Shown here in pieces: positions 47,511 through 58,278 of a DNA stretch of 64,000 bases (positions are counted from its first letter, which is position 1; the number at the start of each line of letters is the position of its first letter). A program made the position numbers and the translations under genes. Below the pieces are notes generated by a model. It searched no databases. It was not told where the DNA came from and was given only the letters and a program-made list of their open reading frames with translations. This DNA comes from Chlamydomonas sphaeroides. Taxonomy: Eukaryota > Chlorophyta > Chlorophyceae > Chlamydomonadales > Chlamydomonadaceae. The stretch is from positions 1 to 64,000 of the forward strand of contig BDDC01000333.1 in NCBI GenBank assembly GCA_001662425.1, read 5' to 3'.

Positions 47511-48441
47511 GAGGGGCCGGGACGTTGGTCTGGGCAGGCCTGGTGGAGCAAGGGTGCTGACGGCTGAAGCGGGGGAGCGGCGCGCTGCGGCCGCACGGAA
47601 GGCGGGGCGCGTGTAACCGTGCCTGCGCTGTGTCCGCCCGCTGGCGGCCCTGGCTCCGTTTGCGCGCCTGCGTTGGAAGCGCGCAAGCCATCAAGCGGTC
47701 CAGCAGGCCGGCCTCTTGTAAACGAATGTGGCAGGCGCTTCAAAAGTTCAGATGCGTACGGGCCGAGCGCTGTGGCCGCCGGTCCGTGAAGGGTTGCGGC
47801 CCCTCGGCGTTGGCGGCGGCGACTGCGTGTGTCCTGGCGCTGGTACCCATGACACAGCGGGTTGTGGCCAGGGCCCCCGCACCCACTCAGAAACCGATTT
47901 ACCCGGAAGCTCCCCCGGGACCTCCACATGGACATCAGCATGCCCCGCCCTCTGCCGCCTGCCTCCACCGCCCCCATGCTGCGGCCAGCGCGGCCAGCGG
48001 TCTGGCAGCCCGGCGATGTGCGCATGAAGGTATTGGGCCTGCACCCCAACCCGTCCAACGACAAGCCAGAAGACGAGCAGGTACAGCCCAGGACCCTCCA
48101 GGACAGGTGCCAGGAGGCCTCCCCGTCGCCCAGCTCCGGCCCCCCACGCGCACCCTGCTCTGCTGCGCAATGGCGGGGCTGGCGCCGACACAACGCGCCA
48201 TGCAGTGTGCCAACGAACAGGGGGCCCGGCATGAGGCCGCCAACGGCCACAGCCAGGTACGTGAACACAAGTCAACACTGCAAATGCTGGCGCCCCCTTC
48301 CCCCGTACAACGCCCGCCTAGTGCCAAGCTCCGCCGCCAGCCGTCACGGCCCGTCCGACTACACCTTGCCCTCCGACAAACCATAGCTCGCCTTGCCCCA
48401 CGCCACTCGCTGCCCTGCCCCTGCCCTGCCCTGCCGTGCCC
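47511..48441. other. Convergent 3' region, DNAAF1 and methyltransferase
   Basis: Contains the 3' UTR of DNAAF1 (+) with TGTAA at 47612-47616 and 47717-47721, and the 3' flank of the methyltransferase (-). No further gene seen. Confidence 0.55.
47612..47616 (+). terminator. TGTAA polyadenylation signal of DNAAF1
   Basis: 102 bases after the TAG stop; a second copy is at 47717-47721. Confidence 0.65.
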
Positions 48442-50914
48442 CTATCCCGCGTGCCCCACCACGTACAGCACGCGCAGCTCCGAGTGCACCGCCCCGCCAC
48501 GCAGCCGCTTGGCCGCGCTGCGCTCCGCCGCCGCCAGGAAATCCTGTCGGAAGGCCGCCAGCGCCTCCGGGTCCAGCGCCGCCGCCGGGGCCGTCGCAGC
48601 GGCTGACGGCGGCGAGGCGCCGCCAGCGCCGCTGCCGCTGCCCGGCTTGCCGGCAGCGCCTCCCGACCGGCTGGCTGCTGGCGAGGACAGTGGCTGCGGC
48701 GGTGGCCGGTGTGCGGAGGACGGGCGCTGCGGGCCAAGGGACCCGAGCCGCGGCGCGGTGCCAGGTGACCCCACGCTCCGCGACGGAGACACGGCCGCCA
48801 CCGCCGCGCCGCCTGCCGCCCGCCTGCGTGTCGCTTCGGAGCCGGCTGCCCCGCCCAGGGTTCCACCCTGCCCTGCGCCGGCTGCCTTGGGCCCCACCAC
48901 ACCCTCGCTCCCTCCGCCAGCCGCGCTGCCGCCGGCCTGGCCGACAGCCCCCGGCTGTGCCTCGCCGCCGTTGGCCGCGGCCAGGATGAGATCTAGCCTG
49001 CGGCAGGGTGCGGCAGGAGGGCAGGGAGGAGCGGATGGAGCAGGCCCCCGCAGGGAGCGGGAACGAGCTCAGCCAGGCGAGCTGAGAGCCCTCTGCCCTC
49101 TCCCCTTGCCCCCAGCCGCCGCCATCTACTCCACGTCACCCTTGCCTGTGTTGGGGGCTGGCCACCGAGCTGTCCCAGGCAGCCTCCGCGTACGCGCGGG
49201 CGCTGGACGCGGCGGCCGACCAGCTGACCGCCTCCTCCACCACCTGCAAGGGCCACGGGAAGGTGGATGCAGCGAGTGACACGGCATGATCCAACCGAGC
49301 CTGGTCAGTGGCCACGTGGCCTTCATCAACAGGTACGCCCGCTGGCAAGGCACTCGTCTGCCATGTAGGACCGCCGGAAGGCGCAACTCCTTCTTAGAGC
49401 CAACACAGCCCCACCTGCAGCCGACTGTAGCCAGCACCCTCCATGAGCGCACTGAGCGACTCCCGCGAGGCGCCGCCCGCCGCCGCCAGCGGGTCGGTAA
49501 AGAGCGGCGCCAGGCCGTGGGCGGCGGCGAGCTGGTAGAAGAGGGCGGTCTCGGGGTCGAAGGGGCTCTGCCGCAGCCGGAGCGGGAGGGCCGCGATGGG
49601 GTGGTGACCGCAGTGATGGGAGGCACGCCAGCGGTCCCAGGCGCGGCGCACCTCGATGATCCGTTGCCCCGCCCCCCACGTTGCAGTCGGCCGCAGCCAG
49701 GCCGTGCCAGGGCTTGGGCGTCAGAGGCCGGGGCCGTGCATGGGGCCAACACAGCCCAGAGAGCACCTTCTGCCGCATCCCTGCCCCGAACTACGCCCAG
49801 GGCGGCCCTCACAACATGAGCTCATCTTCAAAGCAGACTGGCAGCCCCCCACCTTGTAGCAGTTGGCCGCCAGCCAGCCGCCCGGCCGCAGCCAGCGCCG
49901 CCACCACTCCAGCGCCGCCGCCGGGTGCGTCATGTACGGCAGTACGGCGCTGGCGGTGATGACGTCAGCGGCGGCGGGCGGCAGGCTGAGGTCCTCCGCG
50001 TCCGCCTGGCGCACCTGGGCGTGGCGCAGGCCGGCAGAGGCCAGCGCCCGGCGGGCCTGCGGGGTGCAGCGGGAGCGAGCAGCAGACAGGGCTTGTTCCT
50101 GGTGTGTGCATGGTTTTGGTTGGTAAGCGTTGGAGCAGAGGGCATGCAAAGGGCACGAAGCGATACGCGACACCGCCAGGCAAACGTGTGGTGCTGGAAG
50201 CGCGCTTCGCCGCGCTTGGTGTTCCAGCACAGGCACCGGCCTCAGCCGCGCCGGGGCCCACGCGCCCGTCGCCGGCGACGGCTCCACCAGAGCGTGCCTA
50301 CTCTTGCTGCACGTGGGCTCAGGCTCGTGCGCGCACTCACCGCCCGCACCATGCCCGGGGAAACGTCCAGCCCCAACACAGAGCCGTTGGGGCCCACTGT
50401 GCGGGCGGCGCCCAGGACGAGGGACCCCGTGCCTGGGGACGGCAGGGGCAGCAGGGAGCCAGCCAGGGCAGGTGCACAAGGCAGCTGTGAGCTCGCCTTG
50501 CCGAGGGGTCATGGGCTTAGCGCCCGGATGGGGCGGGGGTGGTGCGTTGCTGGGGTTGACGGAGGCGTTGGGGTCCGGGGGTAGGCGCTGCGGTGGCAGC
50601 GGCGACGGCCGGGGCAGAGCGCCGGCGCACGTCCAGCAACCTGCCGGCGATGACTCCAGACCTGAGCCGATGTCAATCACGCGCTGTCCGCGCTGGAGCT
50701 GCGCAAGGGCCAACGTTCGTCGGCCAATCGTTTCCGCCAGCATGTTGCCCCGCGGATCGGCGCCGGCGGCGCTGGCCTCCTCGTCAAAACTCTCCACCAG
50801 GGCTCGGCGGTAGGTGGCCACTGCATATGGCAGGCAGAGAGGCCCCCCAGGCGCGGCTTGGCTCAAAGCCGCGGCGTGGGAGGCGACGCCCCGCAAAGCG
50901 GATGAGGTGGCCAT
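48442..50914 (-). CDS. UbiE/Methyltransf_11-like SAM methyltransferase
   Basis: Six exons: 50914-50662, 50432-50341, 50056-49853, 49567-49415, 49243-49140, 48997-48442, giving 453 residues, all GT-AG. Motif I is RVIDIGSGTGSLVLGAA (79-87 core), split by the first intron. Then come SVLGLDVSPGMVRAARRALA (motif post-I with the acidic ribose contact), VRQADAEDLSLP, ADVITASAVLPYMTHPAAAL and LRPGGWLAANCYK, a typical class I fold in the order of UbiE/COQ5-type or Methyltransf_25 enzymes. The remaining ~230 residues include PFDPETALFYQLAAAHGL and a helical stretch, then a 185-residue exon of Ser/Gly/Ala low complexity ending in ELRVLYVVGHAG. The acceptor of the methyl group cannot be told. The first residues are hydroxyl/Ala rich and could be an organelle transit peptide, but this is weak. 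Confidence 0.82.
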
Positions 50915-51463
50915 GCGTGCCGATGGGGACGAGTGTAAGCGACCAGGTGCAGAACACAGTGTTTAAGGGGGCATGAATTGCTATGTTTTCACATGAACAT
51001 AGTATTGCAGCAAATCGCGGCATAACAGAGTCGGTCCCTGAATCCGGTTCCAACATTGCCCAATGCAGACTTCGGCTCCCAAACCCGGCCACCCCACACC
51101 CCAGCGCCCTTACAGCATTTAACCTTGCATAACCTCACATTGAGAAAGGGCGCTTTGGTGGAATTCGGAAGAGAGCTCTGCATTCACGGTGACCTTCTTA
51201 GAGCAAAATCGTGCCCCACCACACCCAACCTACCCGAGCCTGAACTCAGCTGAAGCACGGCGTAAGATTCGCACGCAGACTGCAAGCCGACGACCCCGCG
51301 GCCCAGAGCATTTACGCTTGCTGCGCTAGGGCGCAGCCCCCCTTAAGGCCGCTGCTGTAAAACAGTGCTGCGTAGCTTACTAGCCAACTTGGCGCGCCAG
51401 GCGTGAGGCCCCGCTGAGGGCCACCGTTGTCACAACCTCGCGCACGCCACAACAGTATCGCTA
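50915..51463. promoter_or_regulatory. Divergent promoter, methyltransferase and coiled-coil gene
   Basis: 549 bp between opposing start codons, with AT-rich parts (TTTTCACATGAACATAG near 50988). No coding sequence recognised. Confidence 0.5.
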
Positions 51464-54400
51464 ATGGCGGACTACGATGATGGTCGTCAGGTGCGACACA
51501 CAGAATCTGTCGCCCTGTGCTGGAGGCCGCGGCCCTCCATGGCTTCGAGGTTCAACGTACCAGCGCCACTGACACTCGCTCTACCCGCAATGGTCTGCAG
51601 GAATACATACCTGCCGGCCGAACAGGGCGGCCGCTGCAGCGGCCCCTCTCCGCGGTCGCGCACAAGTAAGGGCAGCGGTTACGAGCGCAGCCCAGAGCAA
51701 ATTCGTACACCGGCAGCGCAGTTAATTCGCTTATGTGGTCGTGTACACCGACGACGTGGTTTGGGGGCGGAGTCCGCGCTGCTGCGGTTTCGCCTCCATG
51801 TCGTCCCCCTACGGACGCCCGCCCCCATACCAGTACTACCAAGCCGCCCTGCGCTTTCCTCGTGTAGCTTGCCTGGGTCTGCCCGTGTACGAGTGCGCGC
51901 TCATTCACCCTGACCATCCGCCACCCGTCCCCGCAGCCGCCCGAGCCCCCCGCCGCAGCCTCACAAGGCTAACACGTTCGGGTGAGCACCGCCGCCAGCG
52001 CGGCCACCGCCTGCCTCCCAATCCCGACCGTCACATCAACACCGCCGCTGCCCTCCGGCCTGCTTTTGGCGGCCGCCACAGCCCGGCGCCTCAACCCTGT
52101 CCGCGGCCCGCGGCGCGCCCTAACCCGTCGCCCATCCACCCCATCCACCACCCTCGCAGCACTGGCCGTCGGATCCACTCCGCAGCACCCTACCGCCGGC
52201 CAATGACGGCGCAAGGCCCGGAGCAAGGGGGCGCGAGGAACGCCTGGGGCGAGCAGCCCGCGTCCTCGCCGCGGTTGCTGTACGGCGGCGGCTCCTCGCC
52301 GGCGGGCGGGCTGTTTGGCGGCATGGAGCCGGCGCCCCGCATGCAGCGCGAGCAGGGGCGGCCCATCCCGTCCCAGGAGCGCGAGGCGCTGGACGAAGAG
52401 CTGCGGCGGATGCGGGTGATCATGGCCGGCCTCAAGAACCAAAACGTGAGCGGGGAGGCTCGAACGCTGCTCACCGGGGGTTCGTGCAAAGCCGCACCGG
52501 CCAGGGAAGAGCCGGCCCGGCGGTGGAGGCCGACCTGCCTTGCCGTGATCCCGCGCAACCCGTCCGCAGACGCTCCTGCGCACCGAGCGGCAGCGCCTTG
52601 AGGAGGAGCTGGGCCGTGCGAGGACCAACCTGGTCAAGGCGGAGGAGGTGCTCAACGTGCGCGAAAAGGCGCTGAGCCCCACCATGTGAGGGCGCAGGAG
52701 GGCAGGGGCAGGGGCAGATGGGCCCTGGAAATGGGGAATAGAGGACATGGAGGGGGTTGGCAACGGGGGGGTCGTGGAGTGCCGAAGAAGAGCGACAGCG
52801 CTGACTTGCTGCTGTCCGCCTCTCGCGCCCTCAGCGGCATGAGCCAGATGTACCGCACGCCCGAGACCACGGCGCTTGTTACGCGGCTGCGGGAGCAGGT
52901 CCGCGCGCTGCGGGCGGAGAAGGACCGCTTCAAGGGCGACCTGGAGGAGCTGCTCAAGGCCACCAAGTGAGCAGCGGCAGGGAGAGGGACGGGTGCGGAA
53001 GGGCCGAGGAGGGGGAGGGCAGGCCCCATGCTCCACGTCCGCCTATGAGCTAGCCCAGCTCCTACCCAGCTCCTCGCAGACCACGCCCGCACCCCGCCTC
53101 GTCCGCCTCCCCTGCTGCCGAGTAGGGCCACCAAGGTGGCTGAGCTGCAGTCCGAGTCGCACGCGCTGGGCGTGGAGCTGTCGCGGCAGCTGGAGATGAC
53201 GGCCGTCATGCGCGCGCGCATGGAGGACGCCGAGGCGCTGGCCGCCGAGGCGCAGCGCAAGGCCGAGGCCGCCGAGGCGCTGGCGCGCGAGTTCACCGAG
53301 GCGGGCGGCAGCATGCCGCCGGCGCCCGCGCGCCTGGCGCCCGGCAACACCATTGCCGCCAGCCGCGTGCGCAAGACCATGGCGGCGCTACAGCAGGCGC
53401 ACCGCGTGATGCTGAGCCAGGCCACGCTGCTGCGGGCCGTGTTCCCGCCCGGCACCAGCATGGAGGGCCTGGCGCAGCGCGCGGCGCTCAAGGCGGCCAC
53501 GGCGGGCGGCACCGAGGTGCTGCGCTACCTTCGGCATCACCTCAACAAGTGAGGACGGAAGTGGGAGGGGCAGATGGGGCCTGGGAGGGACCGGGGTGGG
53601 CGATGCGAGAGAGCGCTGCGGATGGGAGCAAGGTCCAAGGCCGCCCGGCTGGTCGCATCGCCTCACGCCCTCCACCTCGGCTCGTGTGCCGCGCATCCAG
53701 GATCACCACCGAGCTCAACGGCCTGCCCGGCGGCCGCATGGACCCGCTGGCCGGCGAGGAGAGCCAGGGCGCCGGCGCCAGCCCCGGCGGCAAGCCGCCG
53801 CGGCCGCGGTCGGGCCGGCCGCGCTCCGCCGGCTCTGCGGGCGGCGCCTCGGCGTCCGCCTCGCCGGTCAAGGAGCCCGAGGAGCCGAGCAGCGACCCGC
53901 GCGTGCTGCTGCAGGTACGGCACATGGTGGTGGCTGCTGGCTGGCACCGGCCTCCCCGTGGACGGCTTTTGTTTCGCTCCCAGGCTCCAGCGCGCCGTGC
54001 GCCGACCTGACCGCTCGTGTTCGTTCCCTTGCGCCTCCCCGCCGCCCCGCCTCCCGCCTGCCTAGGGCCTGGCCGACCTGGTCCGCCAGCTGCGGTCCAT
54101 GGACATGGACTCGTTCATGGCAGCGCCCGAGCTGGAGGCGGACGTGGAGCAGCTGGCCGACGTGGCCAGCCTGCTGGTGGCGGAGCACCGCCGGCTCACG
54201 GGCGCGGCGGTGACGGGCCCGGTGTTCGCGGAGCGCGAGGGCGAGGGCGAGGAGGACGTGAGCGCGACGCAGAACCCGCTGTACGAGCAGCTGCCCAAGG
54301 CCGACCCCGAGCTGGTGCCAGCCGAGGAGGAGACGTACGACGACGACTTTGCGCCTGACGGGTGAGCGACCGTTGCCGGGGGCTGCAGGTCGGGAGGCAG

Positions 54401-54772
54401 GGGCTGGGTTGGCGGAAGAGCGCGGGCGCGAAGGGAACGTCGTGCTGAGTTGCTGCTGCTGACACGCTGCTGCCGTGGTTGCCGTGTGTTGTTTCACCTG
54501 GCAGGTACGAGGAGGTGGGCGAGGAGGAGGAGTCGCCCAAGGGCGGCGACGACGCGGCCAGCAGCCGCCCCTCGGCGCTCAAGGAGAGCAGCAGCGTGCG
54601 GTCGTCGCGCAGCGCCCCCGACACGCCCGTCAAGGCCAGCGAGGCGCCCGCCAGCAGCATGGGCGACCCAACCGAGCACCGCACCAGCACCGGCGGCAGT
54701 TGGCTGCCGGGCGAGTCGGGCGTCAAGGAGGAGAGCGAGGAGGAGGAGCAGGAGGAGGAGGCCGAGGAGGAG

Positions 54773-54807
<35 letters not shown>

Positions 54808-57039
54808 CACGGTCGCGGCCACGGGCGGCGCCAAGAGCGAGGAGGAAGAGGAGGAGGACGAGCCGGCGGCGGCCAAGACGCCCGAGCGCTCAAGCAGCAG
54901 CGAGGCCGGCAGCGAGGCGGCGGGCAGCGAGGCGGGCGATGAGGACGTGGAGGGCCTGGCCAACCTGGCTGGCGCTGTGCTGACGAACATGGGCGACGAG
55001 GAGGAGGAGGGCTCGGAGCACCAGACGCCCCCCGCCAAGGCCGACGACGAGGAGCAGGTGCGGTCCGGCCCTGTGGTCCGGCGCTTTCTTTGGCTGGCAG
55101 GGCGGGAGGGGCTGGGCGGGAGGTAGTAGGCGAGGCGTGCTGGCTGGGTGCCTGTGCCGCCGTCGTCGCTGACTGTTGCTGCCACCGTGTTCCTGCCCTC
55201 TTGCGACTGCCGCAGGCCTCCGAGAAGGCCGCCTCTGGTGAGGACTTCGGCAACGTGGGCGGCTTTGGCGAGGACGAGGAGGAGCAGGCGCCGGTGGCCA
55301 AGCAGGAGGAGGACGAGGAGCCCGCGGAGCGTGGCGCCCCTAAGGCCGAGCCCGAGGCAGAGGCCGAGCCCGAGGCAGAGGCTGAGCCTGAGGCTGAGGC
55401 TGAGCCCGAGGCCGAGCCTGAGCGCGAGGCCAGCGCCGCTGAGCCGGAGCCCGCGGCCGGCGACTACGAGCCGGCGGCGGACGCCGACGCCGATGCCGAC
55501 GCCGACGCCGACGCCGGTGCGGCCATTGACTTTGGCGGCGACGATGACGAGGAGCTGGGCGTCTATGGCGCTGAGCTGGACGTGGGTGCTGGCGTGGCGG
55601 CCGACGAGGACGAGGCGCCGGCCACTTCCTGTTCGCCCGAGCAGCCGGCGGCGTCGGCGCACGAGGACGAGGACGAGCCGCGGCGGAGCTATGGAGGCCT
55701 GGGCGCCGAGCCGGAGCCGGAGCCTGAGCCGGAGGCGGAGGCGGAGCCCGAGCCGGTGGCCCAGGAGGATGAGGTGAGCCGTGGCGGAGCCAGCAGCGAC
55801 AGAAACTCCTGTTCCTTGCCTTGGTCGCACGCGTTTTGCTGCCTTGCTGTGTGTCGTCTCGTCGCCTTGGCCTTCGCTGACTACGGCCTGTTTGCTGTGC
55901 TGCAGGGTGGCTACCTGCCCAACGAAGACACCGTGGCGGCGGCCGGTGAGGAGGACAGCGGCGCGCCGGCGGCAGGAGCCGACGACGAGGACGACGGGTC
56001 GCCGTGGGGCGCGTCGCCTGGCGCGGCAGAGGACGAGGACGCTCCAGCGGCTGCGGCCAACCCGGAGCCCGAGCCCGAGTTTGACTACGGCGCGGCCGTC
56101 GAGCGCGACCCCGAGCCGGAGCCGGCGTCGGCATATGACGAGCAGCCACTGCGACCGCCGCCGGCAGATGAGAAGCCATGGTGGGAGCAGGAGCCTGAGG
56201 CGGCGCCCGAGGCTGAGCCGGAGGCCGAGGCCGCTGCTGCGGCCCCGGAGCCCGAGCCGGAGGTCAGCTACGGTGCGGCCGCGAGGGACGCGGAGCCCGA
56301 GCCCGAGGTCGACTACGGCACAACCGAGGCCGCGCCCGAGCCTGAGGCGGAGCCCGAGCCGGCGTCAGCGTTCGACGACCAGCCACTGCGGCCGCCGCCG
56401 GCTGACGAAAAGCCGTGGTGGGAGCAGGAGCCTGAGGCGGCGCCCGAGGCTGAGCCGGAGGCCGAGGCCGCTGCTGCGGCCCCCGAGCCCGAGCCGGAGG
56501 TCAGCTACGGTGCGGCCGCGAGGGACGCGGAGCCCGAGCCCGAGGTCGACTACGGCACAACCGAGGCCGCGCCCGAGCCTGAGGCGGAGCCCGAGCCGGC
56601 GTCAGCATTCGACGAGCAGCCATTGCGGCCACCACCGGCCGACGAGAAGCCGTGGTGGGACCAGGAGCCGGAGGTGGCCGAGCCGGAGCCCGCGGCAGCG
56701 GAGCCGGAGCGGGACGCTGAGCCCGAGCCGGAGCCGCGGGCCAGCGGATACGGCGCGAACGACGAGTCTGCGGCGGAGGCGCCGGTGGCATTCGAGGACC
56801 AGCCGCTCAAGCCGCCGTCCGCGACTGAGAAGCCCTGGTGGGACCAGGAGCCGGAGGCGGCGGCTGCCGATGACGCGACGCCAGCCACAGGTGGCGCCGC
56901 GGCAGACGCTGACGGCTACGGCGCGGCGGCGTCGCCGGCGGCAAAGCCCGCCACGCCGGCGGCGGCTGCCGACGACGACAACAACTGGCAGCCGCCTGCG
57001 TCGACGCTGCGCAACACGCGCGCCGACGACGACTTCTGA
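51464..57039 (+). CDS. Coiled-coil acidic protein with PLRPP-PWW tandem repeats
   Basis: Eleven exons: 51464-51490, 51959-51981, 52160-52445, 52570-52685, 52835-52966, 53126-53548, 53701-53914, 54066-54361, 54505-55057, 55216-55773, 55906-57039, giving 1253 residues. The first two exons are tiny (27 and 23 bases), encode MADYDDGRQ and PHKANTFG, and are supported by exact phase match. Residues ~85-340 form coiled coils (ERQRLEEELGRARTNLVKAE, LREQVRALRAEKDRFKGDLE, AELQSESHALGVELSRQLE). A Ser/Pro linker, a helical ADLVRQLRSMDMDSFM region and a YEEVGEEEE segment follow. The C-terminal ~550 residues are strongly acidic Glu/Pro/Ala repeats with four copies of QPLRPPPADEKPWW-(E/D)QEPE. No enzyme domain. 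I do not recognise the family; a cytoskeletal or ciliary scaffold is a guess from the coiled coil. An alternative start is the in-frame Met at 52203. TGTAA lies 663 bases after the stop. Confidence 0.75.
54745..54862 (+). repeat. GAG-rich poly-Glu coding tract
   Basis: Nearly uninterrupted GAG/GAA codons in exon 9 of the coiled-coil gene. Confidence 0.85.
56144..56854 (+). repeat. 237-bp coding tandem repeat
   Basis: The sequence around AGCCACTGCG at 56144 recurs at 56381 and (AGCCATTGCG) at 56618, exactly 237 bases (79 codons) apart, with nearly identical sequence between. A shorter, diverged fourth copy starts at 56801. Confidence 0.9.
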
Positions 57040-57701
57040 GCGGGCCCCGGGTCCGCTGTTGTCGGGGAGCTTAGCGCTAGCGCGAAGCAGGTTATCGCGG
57101 CGCGGGGGGGGCGGAATGGGCCGCGCGGGCGCCGCGGGTGCGGCCTTCTGAGCAGGTTGAGGCGTGGCTGGTGGCGCAGGCGTTAGACAGGGCAGCAGGG
57201 GCGGCGGAGCGCGGTTTCGAGCGGCGTGCTTGCCAAATGCAAGCATGGCTGCACGAGGACTCTGGGATACCTTGAGCTGTGGGATTGTGGTGAGCAGGGT
57301 TTGGCGGGTTTCGGCAACTTGACAACGCGGGCGGATGTGTGCGCGCGTTGTCGGGGGACAGACGTGCAGTGAAGTGCATTGGCGATCAGTGCCTTGTTGG
57401 CATCAGCAGCGCTGGCACGCGCTTGAGCACAACAGTGACGGTCTTTGCTGGATGGCGATCCTTATCCGTGACTAGGCGAAGTGGCTTGGCTGGCTGGAGC
57501 TGTGAAGTGCCGGCGAGCCGTGGTATGCGGCCGTGACTACTGCTGCCGGGTGCTGCTAGCTTTGGTGGCTTGACGGCGTTGGTGGTGCGGTTTTGGTGGT
57601 GCGGTTATGCAAGACACCAAAGTAGCTGACTGGACGCGGCGCACGCGTGTACATCGCCGTGCCGGACAACATGCATAGTGACCCAACTCGAACGACCCTG
57701 T

Positions 57702-57706
57702 TGTAA
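57702..57706 (+). terminator. TGTAA polyadenylation signal of coiled-coil gene
   Basis: First + strand TGTAA I found after the stop at 57039. Confidence 0.5.
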
Positions 57707-57755
57707 TGGTGCGCATGGTGCAACCGGCCATGTCGTCAGCTTGGTTGCTCACTCG

Positions 57756-57760
57756 TTACA
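57756..57760 (-). terminator. Minus-strand TGTAA signal of GOT1
   Basis: TTACA on the + strand, 519 bases beyond the GOT1 stop and about 50 bases from the opposing signal of the neighbouring gene. Confidence 0.5.
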
Positions 57761-58278
57761 CAGCATGCCATTGCATTGCCCATCACCCAGGTGGCCTGCT
57801 GCCTGTGCCAGCCCCACATCGCAGTCTCCGTCTGCAAGGCCCGCAGCCCCGCCAACCGATGCCGGGCTCACCTCAGCTCCCAGGCATCATCGCGTCATCA
57901 TCACGATCGCGCAAGACCATTCACCACCTTGCCAGGCCTGGCACTAGGAAGCCTTCCTGCGTTGGCAGGTCGCTGCAGCACCACAGAGCCCAGCCGCCGC
58001 ATCCCCCAGCCTTTCCTCAAGTGCCCGCAGAGGGCGCCATACCGCCCCAGCGTCGAATCCGGATCCTACCCGCTACCCCTATCACCACCAAGCACTTGCA
58101 CAGCAGCCTGGCCGCAACTCGGCCCATGCTCCTCTCGAGTCCAAACTCACTGCCGGGCTGAGCGGCCCTGCCACTAACCCGCAGTCAGCAACTGCCAAAG
58201 TAGCCGCTGGCGTCCAGCCACAAAGGGCCAGGACACCTGCAGGCACAACCAACGCGCGCGCGAGGCAGCCGCCGGGGG

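Larger units (their letters stand above)
57040..58278. other. Convergent 3' UTR region
   Basis: Between the stops of the coiled-coil gene (+) and GOT1 (-). TGTAA on + at 57702-57706 and on - at 57756-57760. No gene recognised. Confidence 0.6.
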
